Source: Marsupella aquatica (taxonomy: Eukaryota > Marchantiophyta). Taken from it: a stretch of 64,000 nt of DNA. The notes beneath the pieces are model-generated. The model worked only from the letters and a program-made list of their open reading frames with translations. It was not told the origin of the DNA and searched no databases. The stretch lies in contig OZ316897.1 of assembly GCA_973895155.1 (NCBI GenBank), forward strand, positions 13,888,001-13,952,000, given 5' to 3'. The position numbers and the translations under genes are program-made. Shown in pieces: positions 36,279 through 49,500 of this stretch; the stretch's first letter is position 1; every line of letters starts with the position of its first letter.

Positions 36279-38455
36279 ATGGGGGATTCTGATGACGGTG
36301 ATCTGATGTTTGTTGAGGGAGAGGAAGAAGGAGGAGACATGGACATCATGTTCTTGGATGAGGCTAATGGGCCCTACGAGCTTCCGTGCCCGTCCGACTT
36401 GTTTGTTGTGTTCGATAATGAAACTTCTGATGTATCCCATGTGTTTGAGAACGAAGTTGACACACTTTCAGTCAACCAACCTTTGTATCATGGAATTGTG
36501 CCTCAGATCGAACCTACTGTTCAGCCTCCTACTGAGCTGATGCAGGTAGAAATAAATGCCCCTGGATTCAGGATTGTTGCTGATCCATCGTTGGCTGATG
36601 CAGGGAAAGGGAAAGAAAAGTGTGGATCTGAACAGAACGATCGATGGGCCACAAACCGTGCGAATCTACTTTGAACTGCTCTGAAGTGGGACACGAGTAT
36701 CCCAGTTGGGGATTTTCCTCTGGAGGTGCTCGATGAGCTATTCAGTAATGTCTTCTCCTGGGTTGTGAAGTTGGATGGCAAGCAATATCCGTCATCTTCT
36801 TTAATGGGCATGATGAATGCCTTCAATCGTATGATAAGGCATGCAAGCGAGATGAGAGCTTTGAGAGGGGACAGAAATGTTGTGGATAGGGACTTCAACA
36901 TCAGCAAGCATGCATGCTTCACAAAAACTCGACTGGTTCTGAAAGCTGCAATCAGGAAGAGTGCAAAAGAGGGAATCAACAAAAAGACCAAGAAGGTACA
37001 CGCTTCATTTATTTGTGTTGTGAATTATGCAGCTTTGTTGAACCATAACTGTGTTTTAGGATTCTGATAAGAGTGTTTCCTTGTGACAGGTATCGAACCT
37101 CACAGAAAAGATGGAGAAAGCTATCCTGTCTGACATGGATCACCAGATTAACTTCTCCCATGGTTGTCAAAAACATTTGGCTTTCTTCTTCCTTGTGAGG
37201 CTTGGGATTCGAGGAGGGCAAGAATTATGGGACTTGCATCGAGACGATATCAGTATCTGGCAGGATAAAGAGGGACGAGACTATGTCCGGTGAGGAGAAT
37301 TGAATTCAGTCTATTAGCTGTCAGTTTTAGTTTGGTGATATTCAGTTCATGTTCGTTCTGACATTTTCTTGGAGTGGTTTGTGCTTGACTGATGCAACTT
37401 TGAGGAGAGACAGAGCAAGAATAACTCCTACACGCTTGAGAGATACAATGAGGAGTAGTTTTGGATAGTATTCCATAGCTTTGAACCTGATTTTGTGCTG
37501 ATATTGAGACAATATTTACGTCACATGCCTCCTCTTGAAGAGGGGACAAAACCTGACTTGTTCATGGGTGCTATTCCTAATCCGGTTGGAAATATTTGGT
37601 ACAACAAGGTTCACAAGGTGTCGAAGGAGAGAGCAGGTTCATGGCTTGTGAATATGCTGAAGTTAGTGGGCCTGCCTACAGAGTTGTTCAGTAATCGGTC
37701 TGGCAGAGCACCTCTGACTACACGCATGGCTGCAAAGGGGAGTGTCTGATGAAGTTGGCATGCTGATATCAGGGCATCATACCATAAGTGGGTATCTAAG
37801 GTATGATCGAACCAAGGCTATCAAGATGGAAGCAGCCACTCTAGTAGCATCAAATCCTATGATCAGTTACGAATCTGCATTACAAGAAGTATCCAAGAAG
37901 TTTGTGGAAGAAAAGATTGCGAGTTTGAACCCTTTGACCTATGTGATTGGTGGGGAGAGAGGGAGATGTGCTACTTCTTCGTTGTCAAATCAGAGTGTGA
38001 AGGTCCCTGTAGATTCAACTGCATTCACACCTCTAGTGGAGAGGGTGAGCGAAAAACGTTCTTTGCAATTGGCAATAGCTGCAGGGCCAATTCAGGTAAA
38101 ATATTATCTATACTTGTTATTTGCTTCATCCTTGCTTATATGTAGTCTTTCTGTACACTGACAAAGGTCAGTTGTTATGTGACAGAAACCTGGTGATGGC
38201 ATGGGCGTAAGTGACATTCATGAAAAAAGCAAGGAGTTTCTTCAAGATTTCGAATCAGTCAATTGGGACAAGGAGGTTCTTGCTAATCAAGGGTTAGCAA
38301 AGTATCTCAGAGGAGATGCATTGCTGTTTCAATTGCCAACAGCTTGGCTAATAATTCATTCCAGAATTGCAATGTTACCATCAAGATTGTTCAAGCTAAG
38401 GACGAGGAGAAGGAGGCAGCAAGCGAGACAGAAGCCCAAAAATGAGTTAGATTAG
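36279..38455 (+). pseudogene. Crypton/ZMYM2-like (DUF3504) tyrosine recombinase, degenerate
   Basis: Four exons: about 36279-36995, 37090-37289, about 37410-38095 and 38186-38455, with GT-AG introns. An acidic N-terminus (EGEEEGGDMDIMFLDEANG) leads to a core-binding-like region with PLEVLDELFSNVFSW, KLDGKQYPSSSLMGMMNAFN and NISKHACFTKTRLVLKAAIR. Exon 2 has VRLGIRGGQELWDLHRDDIS. Exon 3 holds the catalytic part: IPNPVGNIWYNKVHK, FSNRSGRAPLTTRM (candidate Arg) and LISGHHTISGYLRYDRTK (candidate His and Tyr). This order matches DUF3504 domains of Crypton-derived proteins such as ZMYM2 and QRICH1. It is broken by TGA at 36672, TAG at 37456 and an extra G in the run at 37737-37740. The start and the third acceptor are uncertain. 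Retained introns argue against an mRNA-derived copy. Confidence 0.7.
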
Positions 38456-40485
38456 GGACAAAATAAAACAGCTGATCAAATATGGTAGGGTAGTTTTATC
38501 GATAGTCTGAGATCAAGTATAGTCATATCCAAGATTGGATTGTACTTTCGAAGCTTTTGAAGCTATAATAGGCCATCCGTAGTTGCAGATCCTCTGCTAA
38601 GTTTTCAGTAGCAAATTTTCAGGGTTGATCATTCACGATCCCCTTTCAGTAAAGTCTTTTCACGCAACTCTTTTTCCAAGAAACTCATTTCGCATTCAAT
38701 AAAGTGTATTTTCACCTCAATAAAGTGTATTTCACAAAAAGAATTGTGTCGTGGCTGTTTAGCCTATTGGAATATCCAAAATGGGTGGACTATACAAATT
38801 GTATTAAACTAGTATGTGGGTCCAGTTCAATTTTTTTTACACATTGGTAATATTGTATTTGTTTGTTCTACTAGCTCTCTTTCCTGGTCTTTCCTAGTCA
38901 TCAAGTTTGTCAAAACTTTATGATGTGCACAAATACACTGCCAAGAATTTGGAAGGAGCTTTTTTAGCGTGGTACATAATATTGTCATCCTTTGTTTGTT
39001 TCCACCTTTCTCAAGTTCTTTTCACCTCTCTGTGTAATTCACATTGCAACTCCTCACTAAAGCTATCACCTCGCTTGTTCGAGTGACAAATTATTCATCA
39101 CAAGGGTGAGCAACAAACTATCTTGGAGGCAAGGAGCTAGGCAATCACCTGCACTTCATTGTCTCGCAACATTTTTGTGCAATGGATAACTATGCATTGG
39201 ACTTGTCTATAAAATTATGAGATGTTTTTAAAAGTATTTGAAATTTGCATAATAAAAGTTGACATCACTAGAAAATAAATTCATAAACTAAAAAACTATT
39301 CATAGCATTGGTTTTTTAATTGTTTTATGGGGAGACAAGTATACTTTTTGTTTGGAAAATGTACTTTATTCATCATGATTTGTCTAGTAATGACAAAAAA
39401 AAAATCTCATCAATTTTAATGGCTGGCAAATGGAAACAAAGAAAAAAACCATAAATGTAGAATCATAATGATCATGTTGGGAAGAGAGTAACTTTATATA
39501 CAGCCACTTTCATGAGAGGAGAAACATACTGATTTCGTTTCTGTTTTTTAAATGTATGTTTTACTAATCAATAGAAAATCATAGCCTTATTTTTGTAGAG
39601 ATTTTATAATAATAGAATAATTTAATGTTTTGAGAATAGTTGGTTATTCTTGAATGTGTAAGTGAGTTTGAGATTATGCTTATGACTTTTTTGGTGTGCA
39701 TTCAAGGAATATGTTTGAATGAGGCCTGGGTGAGCTACACTCAAGTGGCATACAAGATTTTTTTTAAGATTTCTCATGGTGACTACCATCAAGGTAAATG
39801 TTTATATCAGTGCATATTTTTTATGACTAGTGTTTATTTGTTATTTGTGAAGTGACTTGGTATTTTGTCCATTCAATTGACATGAGCAATTTTGTGTGAG
39901 TTTGTAGACAAATTTTGGCATCACTATGAAACAACCCCAAGCTATCATCTAAGCTTGAAATAGAGGTTTGTTTCTTTTTTTTCCCCATTGAGTAAGTGTG
40001 ATTGCTAAAGTTGTTCACTCATAAAGCTAAATCAAGCATGGACTATCTATAATTTAAAATCTAATTTTCACACATGTTATATTTATCATAATAGTGTTTA
40101 TTTTTAAATAAATTATCAGAAAAGCTAAAAATTTATAGCATTATCATATATGGATGTGCAAATATAAGTATATTAATTATTTACCACAACACTTAGAGCT
40201 TCTATTTGAATCAACACACTAGATTTATGCAATCTTAACAAAACTATAAGTATTCATAATTTGCAATTTCTTTGTAAAAAGCAATGCTCTTGGTAGGTAG
40301 ATGAGTCTTTTGTAATTGTGTTTCATATTGTTATGATTATCTTAGCACATTACATATTCAGAAAGTGAAATTTGCCCTTTGTTGGATTCCAAAAATGGAG
40401 AAGTTAGCTCTTTGTACCTAAAGTTATTCACTTAAGTTTACTATCAATCAGGTACTATAATTATAAGGTGCATATCATATTATTC
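38456..40485. other. AT-rich intergenic sequence, no gene seen
   Basis: Strongly AT-rich sequence starts soon after the recombinase locus and continues to about 42.3 kb. No domain, RNA gene or terminal repeat was recognised. Confidence 0.5.
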
Positions 40486-41010
40486 GAATTAAGGCAATAA
40501 ACTATAGTACGCACATATGCAAAGGTCGGTGTAATGTTTGACCTCAATTATAACTTCAAAATCAATATAAGGTTATAAGTTAAGGCATTCTGTTACACAC
40601 ATCCGCAAGGGTCAGTGTATTGTTTGACCCCAGTTGTACCTTCAAAATCAATATAAAGTTACAAGTTAAGGCATCCTGGTACACACATCTGCAAGGGTCG
40701 ATGTACTGTTTGACCCCAATTGTAACTTATAAAATCAATATAAGGTAACTACAAGTTAAGACACTATGATACACATTTACAAGGGTTAGTGTACTGCTTG
40801 ACCCTAGTTGTAACTTCAAAATCAAAATAAGGTTATCTGGGAAGGTTACAAGTCAAGGCATTTTGGTACATACATCTACAAGGGTAGGTATAATGTTTGA
40901 CCCCATTTGTAACTTTAAAATCAATAAGGTCATAAATTAAGGCAATTGGTACACATGTATTCAAGGGTTTGAGTATTGTTTGACAAGTTGTAACTTAAAA
41001 ACAAGGTTAT
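40486..41010. repeat. Minisatellite, six copies of a 90-bp AT-rich unit
   Basis: Copies begin near 40492, 40582, 40668, 40758, 40852 and 40935. Each reads 'ttaaggca--ctggtacacacat', then TGCAAGGGTCAGTGTA, then 'tgtttgaccccaattgtaac', then 'ttcaaaatcaatataaggt'. The last copies are shorter and more diverged. Confidence 0.8.
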
Positions 41011-41484
41011 GATACTCTAGAGTTTACATTCCAAAAATCTAACATTCAATACCATTTCAAAACAATATTTTCATAACTAGACCCTTCCACATGTTAACAT
41101 CTTAATAATCCTTGCATTAAACTTCAATGTAAGCTTCCCATGACCAAACCCTCGCTTATTCACCCCACCTTCCTCATGATCTTTCACCCCTACTTATATT
41201 TTAGTATTCTTTCCCAATTTACTTGTGTGGCGTCAAGAGGTTGAGAGAATACTTTATATATTGCTTACCAAGCTTATTTATTTATTTATTTTATTACAAT
41301 TAAATTGCCTTTTAAAATATACTTTATACCCAACCTGGAGATTTTTCAAATATTGATTTTTTTCAAAGCCCATATATTGCCCAAGTTCTTTTTATTCTTT
41401 AGGCACCATAAAAGGCATAATCTAGTTATGTCAACATCCAAGCATGGATAGGTTTAGTTTGATAGAGTTGTTTGTGTTGAGAAG

Positions 41485-41740
41485 TGACATTACTCTTCAC
41501 ACGAGGCATCACACACAAAAGTAATATAGATCGTTGGATTCAAAACATCTAATGGTATAAAAGTCCTTTTTGAGCTAAGAGATCACACAAGTATTCATAC
41601 ACAAAATGAATCTGGATGATTGAATTCATAACATCTAACGGTATGAAAGCTCATTTTCAATTGAAAGGCCACACGAGCCTTCACACAAGTCTTCACACAC
41701 AAAATGGATGTAAATCATTCAAATGGCTGAATATTTATAG
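41485..41740. repeat. Two to three diverged copies of a 100-bp unit
   Basis: The text 'cacacaaaa-taatatagatcgttggattcaaaacatctaatggtataaaag' recurs about 105 bases later, and a third time in part ('cacacacaaaatggatgtaaatcattcaaatgg'). Confidence 0.55.
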
Positions 41741-42299
41741 GGTGACATGGAATTTTGACAAAATTTTCAAATTTACGGAAGTCTCTAACTGGACCCATAA
41801 TGAGCCATGAATTATGGCCCCATGTTGTTGAACACAATGGAATTTAGGCCACATTTATGATTGCAAAAAAATCACTATCACTGTAGCTTAGTGTAGCCTA
41901 CCTACTACTCTAGCATATACCAAAACTAAAACTTATTGGCATTTATTTATATCAAGTTCTTAAAATTCAACTCAAATTTTGGTAAATGTGGTCCATGGGC
42001 TTGAAATTTGTCCCCTTCAAAATGTTGCTTTCTCTATAATTCTGGAGTAGTTAAGTAATAATCTATGTTAATGTTTGTGTAGCACCCAAAGTCTTTTAAC
42101 ACAAGGAGTGGACGAACCTCAAAATGACCTTGCATTGCATGTGATGACATTTTGTCATAAAGTACGAAAAGACACTTAGCAATTGTTGGATGTAAAAAAT
42201 TTCACGGATTGCCAAGTTTGTGAACCTGCCACACTCCATTTCTTAGAAGTTGTGATCTGCCAATAGATATCTTGACATGTGTGCTAGGAACAATCAGCT

Positions 42300-42700
42300 A
42301 ACAGTCTCTGTCTAGCTACCTGATTGCAATGAAACGAAAGGAACCTCGGATCAGGATTGCTCTTTCTCCAGCTACTGTGGCTGATGGTAGTGAACAGGAA
42401 GGAGCTCCCCATCTCTCATCAGGATTGCTCGGGCTTGCTCTTTTTTTGCTAGCTCATCCTAGGTGGTGAAGAGAAAGGAGCAACGCTTGACAGGAAGTGT
42501 GCAGGTTAGCGACCACTAGCTGATCGATCCTAGCTCTTTGTCTAGCTAACTGATTGTGGTGAAACAAAATGTACATGCACCACTCGTTAAGATTCTCTTA
42601 CTCTAACTAGCTGACGATACGGACAGAAAGAGCACACGCCTCTTGTCGAGATAGCTCTTTCTCTCTTGTCCAAGAGCACATACATCCTAGATGGTTAATG
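42300..42700. repeat. Degenerate array of a 100-bp unit
   Basis: Related pieces such as 'tagcta-ctgattg--gtgaaac-aaa', 'atcaggattgctctttctc' and 'agctactgtggctga' recur about three or four times with much divergence. Confidence 0.4.
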
Positions 42701-43539
42701 AGAGACCTGAATTCCAAGAGACGTACAATGCCACAGGTTCGCAAACCTGGCAATCCCAGAAGAGGTCACTCAAGACACGATACTCTGCAACAAAACTTGG
42801 GCTTGACCAAGATACCATAAACTCGAGACACTCCACCACGAGACATCAACAACGGTCCGATTTGCCAATTTCAAGTCCTGTTGGGCCTGTCTGCGCTGCA
42901 CTTCTACAGGCCGCAATATCACACAAAGTCCCACAACCTTGCTACGTTGTCACGACCCATCTGACCAAACTGAGGTGACCTAACGGGAAGGCAGCTCTCC
43001 ATTGAATTGGATGAAGTGTCAATAAGCACAGCCGAGATTGACTGATTCAAATTGTAAGTAAACGATAACTCGGGCCTTTTAGTGGAGACAGTAACCTGCG
43101 GCACACAAGTACAGAGACCAAACGACTTGGAGTGAAGCGGTAAAAATGGAGATGGAAATTCTGTGGATTTCTATCTTCCAAATTCAATTCAATGAAGGCG
43201 ATCATTTAACTCCGAGCCCTACAACCTTTCGTTTACTGAATTGATGGAGGATCTACTGTACAATGTCTAGGTGTAACCAAAAATGATTGCAGATTTCTCA
43301 AGTATTACTTCCTGATCAGATTCTCATATTGAAAGAAGTCAAACAAGGACAGAAATTTTTGTTACATTTCTCAGAGGCGGTAGGGAGGGTCCCGAGAAGG
43401 CTGCACCGTCGTCGGCTGTGTACAAGGGTAACTAGCTCCAACCGTGTAAAGTCAAGTTATTGACTCGGAGGTGCTATATATACCCTACGTGCAGAGGATG
43501 CCGTCAGGAAAGACCGATGGCATATCACTGCCTGAAAGA
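42701..43539. other. 3' flank of CDC7, no gene seen
   Basis: GC rises compared with the AT-rich tract to the left. Frames at 42691-42978 (+) and 42919-43104 (-) have no recognisable domain. Confidence 0.4.
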
Positions 43540-46500
43540 TCATAAGAGATTGGGATGTTTGGAAAACTCGGCTGTGTCATCAATCGAACAAAACTGGTGG
43601 AGAAGCGCTGCCTCTGCAGTGATCCTAGAGTCTGGATTAACATCCAAACATTTCTCAATTAGATCATAAAGCGTTGATGGAATTCTTCCCTTTAGGTCTG
43701 TCCTCTTCGAATATTTGTCAGCCCATTCCTTCACAGAAACTCCTGGGTAAGGCAGGTCCTGCACTCGCATTACAAATGCAATTAGAAATGTAGCTTTCGT
43801 ACAGAAAGACAACGAGGCAACAGACAATTGTTCGACTGACTACTGTTCGACTGAACTTCACAAAGGATTGTTGAAATTTGACCTGTGCAATAGAACTAGG
43901 TTTTAAGTTTACTTGGTGCATCTTAATTTCAACGGGATACTCGCGAATAGACTGAACACTTATACTCTTGTATCAGAGGGGTGTAAACTGTGAGAAGCCT
44001 ATGGAGACGAGCACCTTTGAAAAACGATGTCGTTGACCTAGTGATTTAGCTAGACTGTCGGTCGCCACAGACCCTCTTAGCTTGGCAATGTCCTTCAGGG
44101 CCCTGTGAAATGAAAGAGGTAAATCAGCAGCTTGGATTGCATCAGATGACCTCGCACGTCACGAATTTCACTCCAGTTGCTGATAGGAGCAACATCAAGA
44201 CCTTACGGCCAAAATCTATAATTAAACACACCCAGGTTTACCTCTCAGCATATTTTAGTCTGAAAAACAAATCTATAAGGCCGGTAGACCAGAGGTTAAG
44301 AGTACAAGGAATGGCACTGTGACAATTAATAGAGACAATGAGCTTGAGGGCACAAAGTGTGCAAACCCTTCAGTGCTTGTTGATGGAAATGGGGACCTTC
44401 CAGTTACCAACTGCAACAAGCTTACTCCAGCAGACCATATATCAACTTTCGTCGTCTGCCTTGTCGACCTCATCAGAACCTTGACAAACAACCAACGTCA
44501 AATCGTGTCAAGAGAATTCCTGGAAGAGGCCCTGTCAATACCAAAGATGCGAGAAAAAGCAAGTTATAGTCCAGGAACAACCCTCATTGAACAACCTCTC
44601 TTTAACGCCACTTGGTCAAAAATTTCGAGCATGATCTTTGACCCGTCGTTTCCACGGCAATGCTATATTTCAAAAGACAGAACAAGCTGGCCTCCTGGAA
44701 GGTCACCAGTTTGAAGGCTGGGACTGCGATCTCAAAGGGTCCAGAATTTGTTACAGGAAAGGAACCTTTGAAAGTTTGACCGACGTGGAACTAACCTCGG
44801 GAGCTCTATAGCCCTTCGTTCCAACGCAAGGCCCGTCTTTGACCTGCTGGACAGGCCCTGCAATTGTTCATCCCAAGCGAAACTTAGAATTTGACGGGGC
44901 TGAAATCTTGCATGAAATTTCGGCTGCCTTGAAAGTAAAGAGAAGACTAAGTGCAGAAAGTTAACTGTTGAGTTCGGAAAATCAAAATCCAGTCACTAGG
45001 ATCTAATAATCAGTGACCATGTGCCCTTTTGATTGGCATTGAAACATACCCTTAAGTGCAGATTTAACCCTTTTTGCACTAGGTGGTTGTACTGATTGAG
45101 GAGGCGGAGGAAGTCCAGCAGGAACACGCTTATTCGGGTTGGGTTTTATAGCAGATACTCCCGTTGTTTGTGTACCGGAGGACGTGGGTAGGAATGAAGG
45201 CTTACTAATACCCTCAAGGAAGCCCTTAAGGCGATGGCCTCTTCCTACAAGCCGGCCACAAGTCTTCGGCTTACTTTTGGATGGTTCTACTTGCTGCGCA
45301 TTGTCCGTGTTTTTCTCCTGTAAACATATGAGAACAAGGGACGGGAATTAGTTGCGCCCTCCCAATTGCATTCACTGTATTCAGGAATCCACTTGACCTC
45401 GTTCGACAGGGAACCCGTGCAGGTGAAATACAAATGGGGGTGTCGACAATCAAGCCTTTAACACGTTATGCTTACTTGGTAAAACTACATGACTGGCAAC
45501 AAGACTAAGACAAGCCCGAAAACATGAACCGCTACAAATAGCTGCCACCCAAAGACGCAAAAGAGTGGCACATGCCGCATGTTTAACAGGCGCTGTGATT
45601 GCACCCGTTGCTGAAATAGATCGTGACTGTAGCAACTGCTGGTACTTAGAGGAAGTAACTGTGGCATCCTTGGAAGCTGCAGCTCTTGATGTTTGTTTAC
45701 TTTGATCCCCAATACACGGCGCGTTGGCTGGTGGAGTCCCTAAGTCAGCATAACATTCAAATATTTTACGGCTGCGTTTGGAAGGTGGTACGGAGATACG
45801 AGTTTTCTCTTCATGCACCCGGGTTCGCTTGGGACACTTCCTCCTCTCCAAAGTCTTAGTCTCAGCGGTCACAGGCCGCGAAGAGCGTCGCACTGGCCTC
45901 CCTGCAAAAATTTTGAAAGCTGTAGTGTTGAGTTCGGAAATTTATCCAGCGAAAACTAATGACGGAACCATCTTACCAAAATTTATCGTGGGATGTTCTT
46001 GGTGCGGGAACGAGGGACTTCACCCAGAATACACACAATTGAGCACTGATACTGGAGAAAACTAAGCCTCCACTCCAGTAATTGCTAACATGAGCTCACG
46101 CATTAAACGTAAAGGACAATCATGTACATGAAAGTTGTTCAGCATGCAAAATGGAATCAGATATGACGTACTCGTACTAAGCCGTTTCGCCGATTCATCC
46201 TGTAAAATGTATGTACAGCCAACAGCGAAGTTTGTCAGAAAACCCACGGGATAGGACTCCGTAAGCAGCGAGACTCATGAAAGCTTGGCGATCTCGTCAC
46301 CGGAGACGAAATCTGCTAAGTTAGAATCCAAATCTGGCAACGGATATTATTGCACACGAGTGTGGCCAAGGCCAATCTTCTCACGCCTAGATCCAGTCAT
46401 CTAAACATTAACAATAAGCTGAAAAAACTGCAATCCCTCTACTCCAACGTTTTGTCATATTTTGAGTAACATAGAGCAACGGAGGCGAGCAAAGTTGGTA

Positions 46501-49500
46501 AAGCCAGGATGACTTACTCGAGCAAGGTTGAAATCAACTAGACAACCCCGCTTCGTTGACCGGGAGAAAAGGAAGTTTCCAGGCTTGACGTCCAGGTGCA
46601 AAATTCGCTGCAAAATGGCCATTAAACACTACTGCAAACGCGTAAGTTGCTGCTCCTAACAAAAACCTAAACTAAAAGTGCTCAAGATCCAAACTCGAAC
46701 ATGTTGCTTAAGAGCCTTATCAATTAAGAGAATTATGCACAAAAAAGCGTCCGACGACCAATTTTCTGAACTGGTCTAAGATTTCTTTTACCTCTTTGTG
46801 CAACTGTGCAAGCGCTTTGAATAGAGAAAACGAATAATACTTCAGTTCGTCAATCGTGATCTCCTTCTTCAAAATCTGAGACCAAGACAGGACATGTTTG
46901 GTCAAGCTAGGTGGCCCAACTCTTAAATAAGCTAGGATACAGATGGAAGATACAGCTGCTTTGTGGATCAGTGATGGATCGGAAAGCTTATGTGTCTGAC
47001 TGTTCAAATTGAACGCATAGAAGGTGCATATACACCTCCAGTATACAAATCGGTAGAGACAAGTTAAGGTTACCTCCGGTTTGTCGTGGTCAATGAACTC
47101 CAGAAGAATGCTGGGACAGTTATCTTCTTCACCTCCTCCACCGTCGGAATTGGGGCTTATTTTCCCATTAGCTTCACTTTGGAATTGAATAATATAGTCC
47201 TTGCCCCTATTTCAAAAGAAGATAGAAGAGAGTAGGTATGCCATTATGTGAAATGTAAACATGCCACGCTCTCTCGAGGATTGACCTGCCACTCTGCTCG
47301 TGTGATATCGTCCAATGAGATCATTAAAAGAGGAAATACACACGGGAGACCATACCGCAGCCGTTTCAACATGTTGATTTCATTTCGAACATTTGAGTCA
47401 TGTGTGTTCTCCAATGGGCCTGCAAGCAAGTTGCATGAATTTGATATGGAATGCTGTCTTTGTAAGTTAGAGGTGGCAGCTATCCACAAATATTCCACAG
47501 AACTCCCAACTGGTCTACGAGAAGGTCAAAGACCAGAACCTGCCGGCTTACGAAAACTTAAAGCCAAAGAACTTATGAGATATGCAGAAACGAAAATCAA
47601 AATGAAACGTGAGATTCAGTCATAGAATGACATTCTTGCAAGCAGGTGCATACATTTCATGGCGAAGACTTGTCCATCCAAGTGGCGCCGCACCTTGTAG
47701 ACTGTCCCGTATCCTCCTGTTAGTGCATAAAACGTACAGTCAACTTCGATGCAGGCTTTTGTCAATCCAAGATGTGTACATGCAAACCTTCCAGAGTCTT
47801 GACACTACGGTTGAAATTCGCATGCTGAGATAATTGAAATCGTGTAGAGACATAAAACTGATCAGCGAGCTAAGGCCCACATCCAGCCTCCTACACCTCG
47901 AGACAATCTATTTCCAATTTCTCATCGACTTGTATGCACGACTACTCTGATCTGTTACGAGAGTCCTCTTCAATGGGCAAACATAAGAAATGACTGCCTT
48001 GACAACCTAGATAGTTCATAAAAGTCCAAGCATAGAGCAAAGGCAGGATCGTACCTGCGCCAACCTGGCCATCGACAGCGTAATCTTCAAATCGGGGCAC
48101 GGACCTCGAGTCTCGCGATTTCTGTCGGTTGCGAAACGAAAAAGGCATAATTAAAGAATGTACTCAGAAAAAAAGGAGCAAGCAATAGAAACTAGGACAT
48201 CGCATAGTACTAGGGAAGAGGAAACAAAAATAGTTAAAAACATCCTGGGATGCCTTCTTCATGGCTGTGCCGTTCTGGTTTATTCGAGCGCAATTGGCCG
48301 TTTTATTCCTTTTTCAAAAAAAACGTGTCATCACATATACAGTTCGCATCGTCCACACGCCAACATAGAAAGTGCAAGATACTTCTTTACGCACAGATGC
48401 TTCCGCTGATCTTAGTAATTGATGGGCAACGAGCCGACGATATGGCGTAACACCTGTGCGACCACAATTGATATGACTGACTGGCCTAGCGAATAACACA
48501 TGAACGTTAACTTCACCCTATGTTGCAATTTAGAGAACCCATGGGGTGCCCACAAAACAGTCCCTCAACGGAAGAAAGCTATTGGACATCGAGAGTCAAG
48601 TACTAATTAGAATCAAATCCAAGGGTTACACACCTTATGCTGGGCACTGATTTCCTTGGGAAAAGGCACAAGACCCTGTTCGGCCCACCGTGCAGCTTCT
48701 GCTGCCAGTGGGGTCTTATCTGGTCGTTGCAGAGCATTGCTGGGGAATTCCACCTGGAGGATTGGGAGGAGGCCATTCTCTGCCCGCTCCAGAGGCTTCT
48801 TATGCTGGGCACTGATTTCCTTGGGAAAAGGCACAAGACCCTGTTCGGCCAACCGTGCAGCTTCTGCTGCTAGTGGGGTCTTATCTGTTCGTTTCAGAGC
48901 ACTGCTGGGGAATTCCATCTGGGGGGTTGGGAGGAGGCCATTCTCTGCCCGCTCCAGAGGAGCGCAGAGATCTCCGTCGTGCGTTACGACGCGGGAATCC
49001 TCATTTCGTTGTAGAAGATTGTCAGGGTTTGCGGCATGGACTGCTGAGAGGTGGTCCTCCGATCGTTGCCGAGGACTGCTGGGGTTCTCGTTATGGTTAT
49101 ATCCCATGCTACCGTTTGTGTCAAGTCCATTCCCTGACAGCAGCAACACATTGCTACTTTCGACCTGAACTTGAATGTCTATAGCCGCCGGTTCTAGCTG
49201 GATTGCATTCACACCTTCAAAACAAGACCTGGCCACAATGGGCTCACATGTTGAGCTTGGCTCGGAAACCAGACACTCATCCTTCCTCGAGGCGAGAGAA
49301 TGAATGACATATTTTGGCACGCCAGTTCCAATATCGCTAGCCTGATTGTGTAACAGACTGAGGAGGGACGTGAATCGTATATGGAAGGATTTAGTAACCT
49401 CTATCAGTCTGTCGTTGTCAAGTACCCGCAGAGGCACATTGGGGAGGTTGCATAAACTCCGTATCTCCTCAGCTGTCACTGGAAACGCCAAACAAGCACA

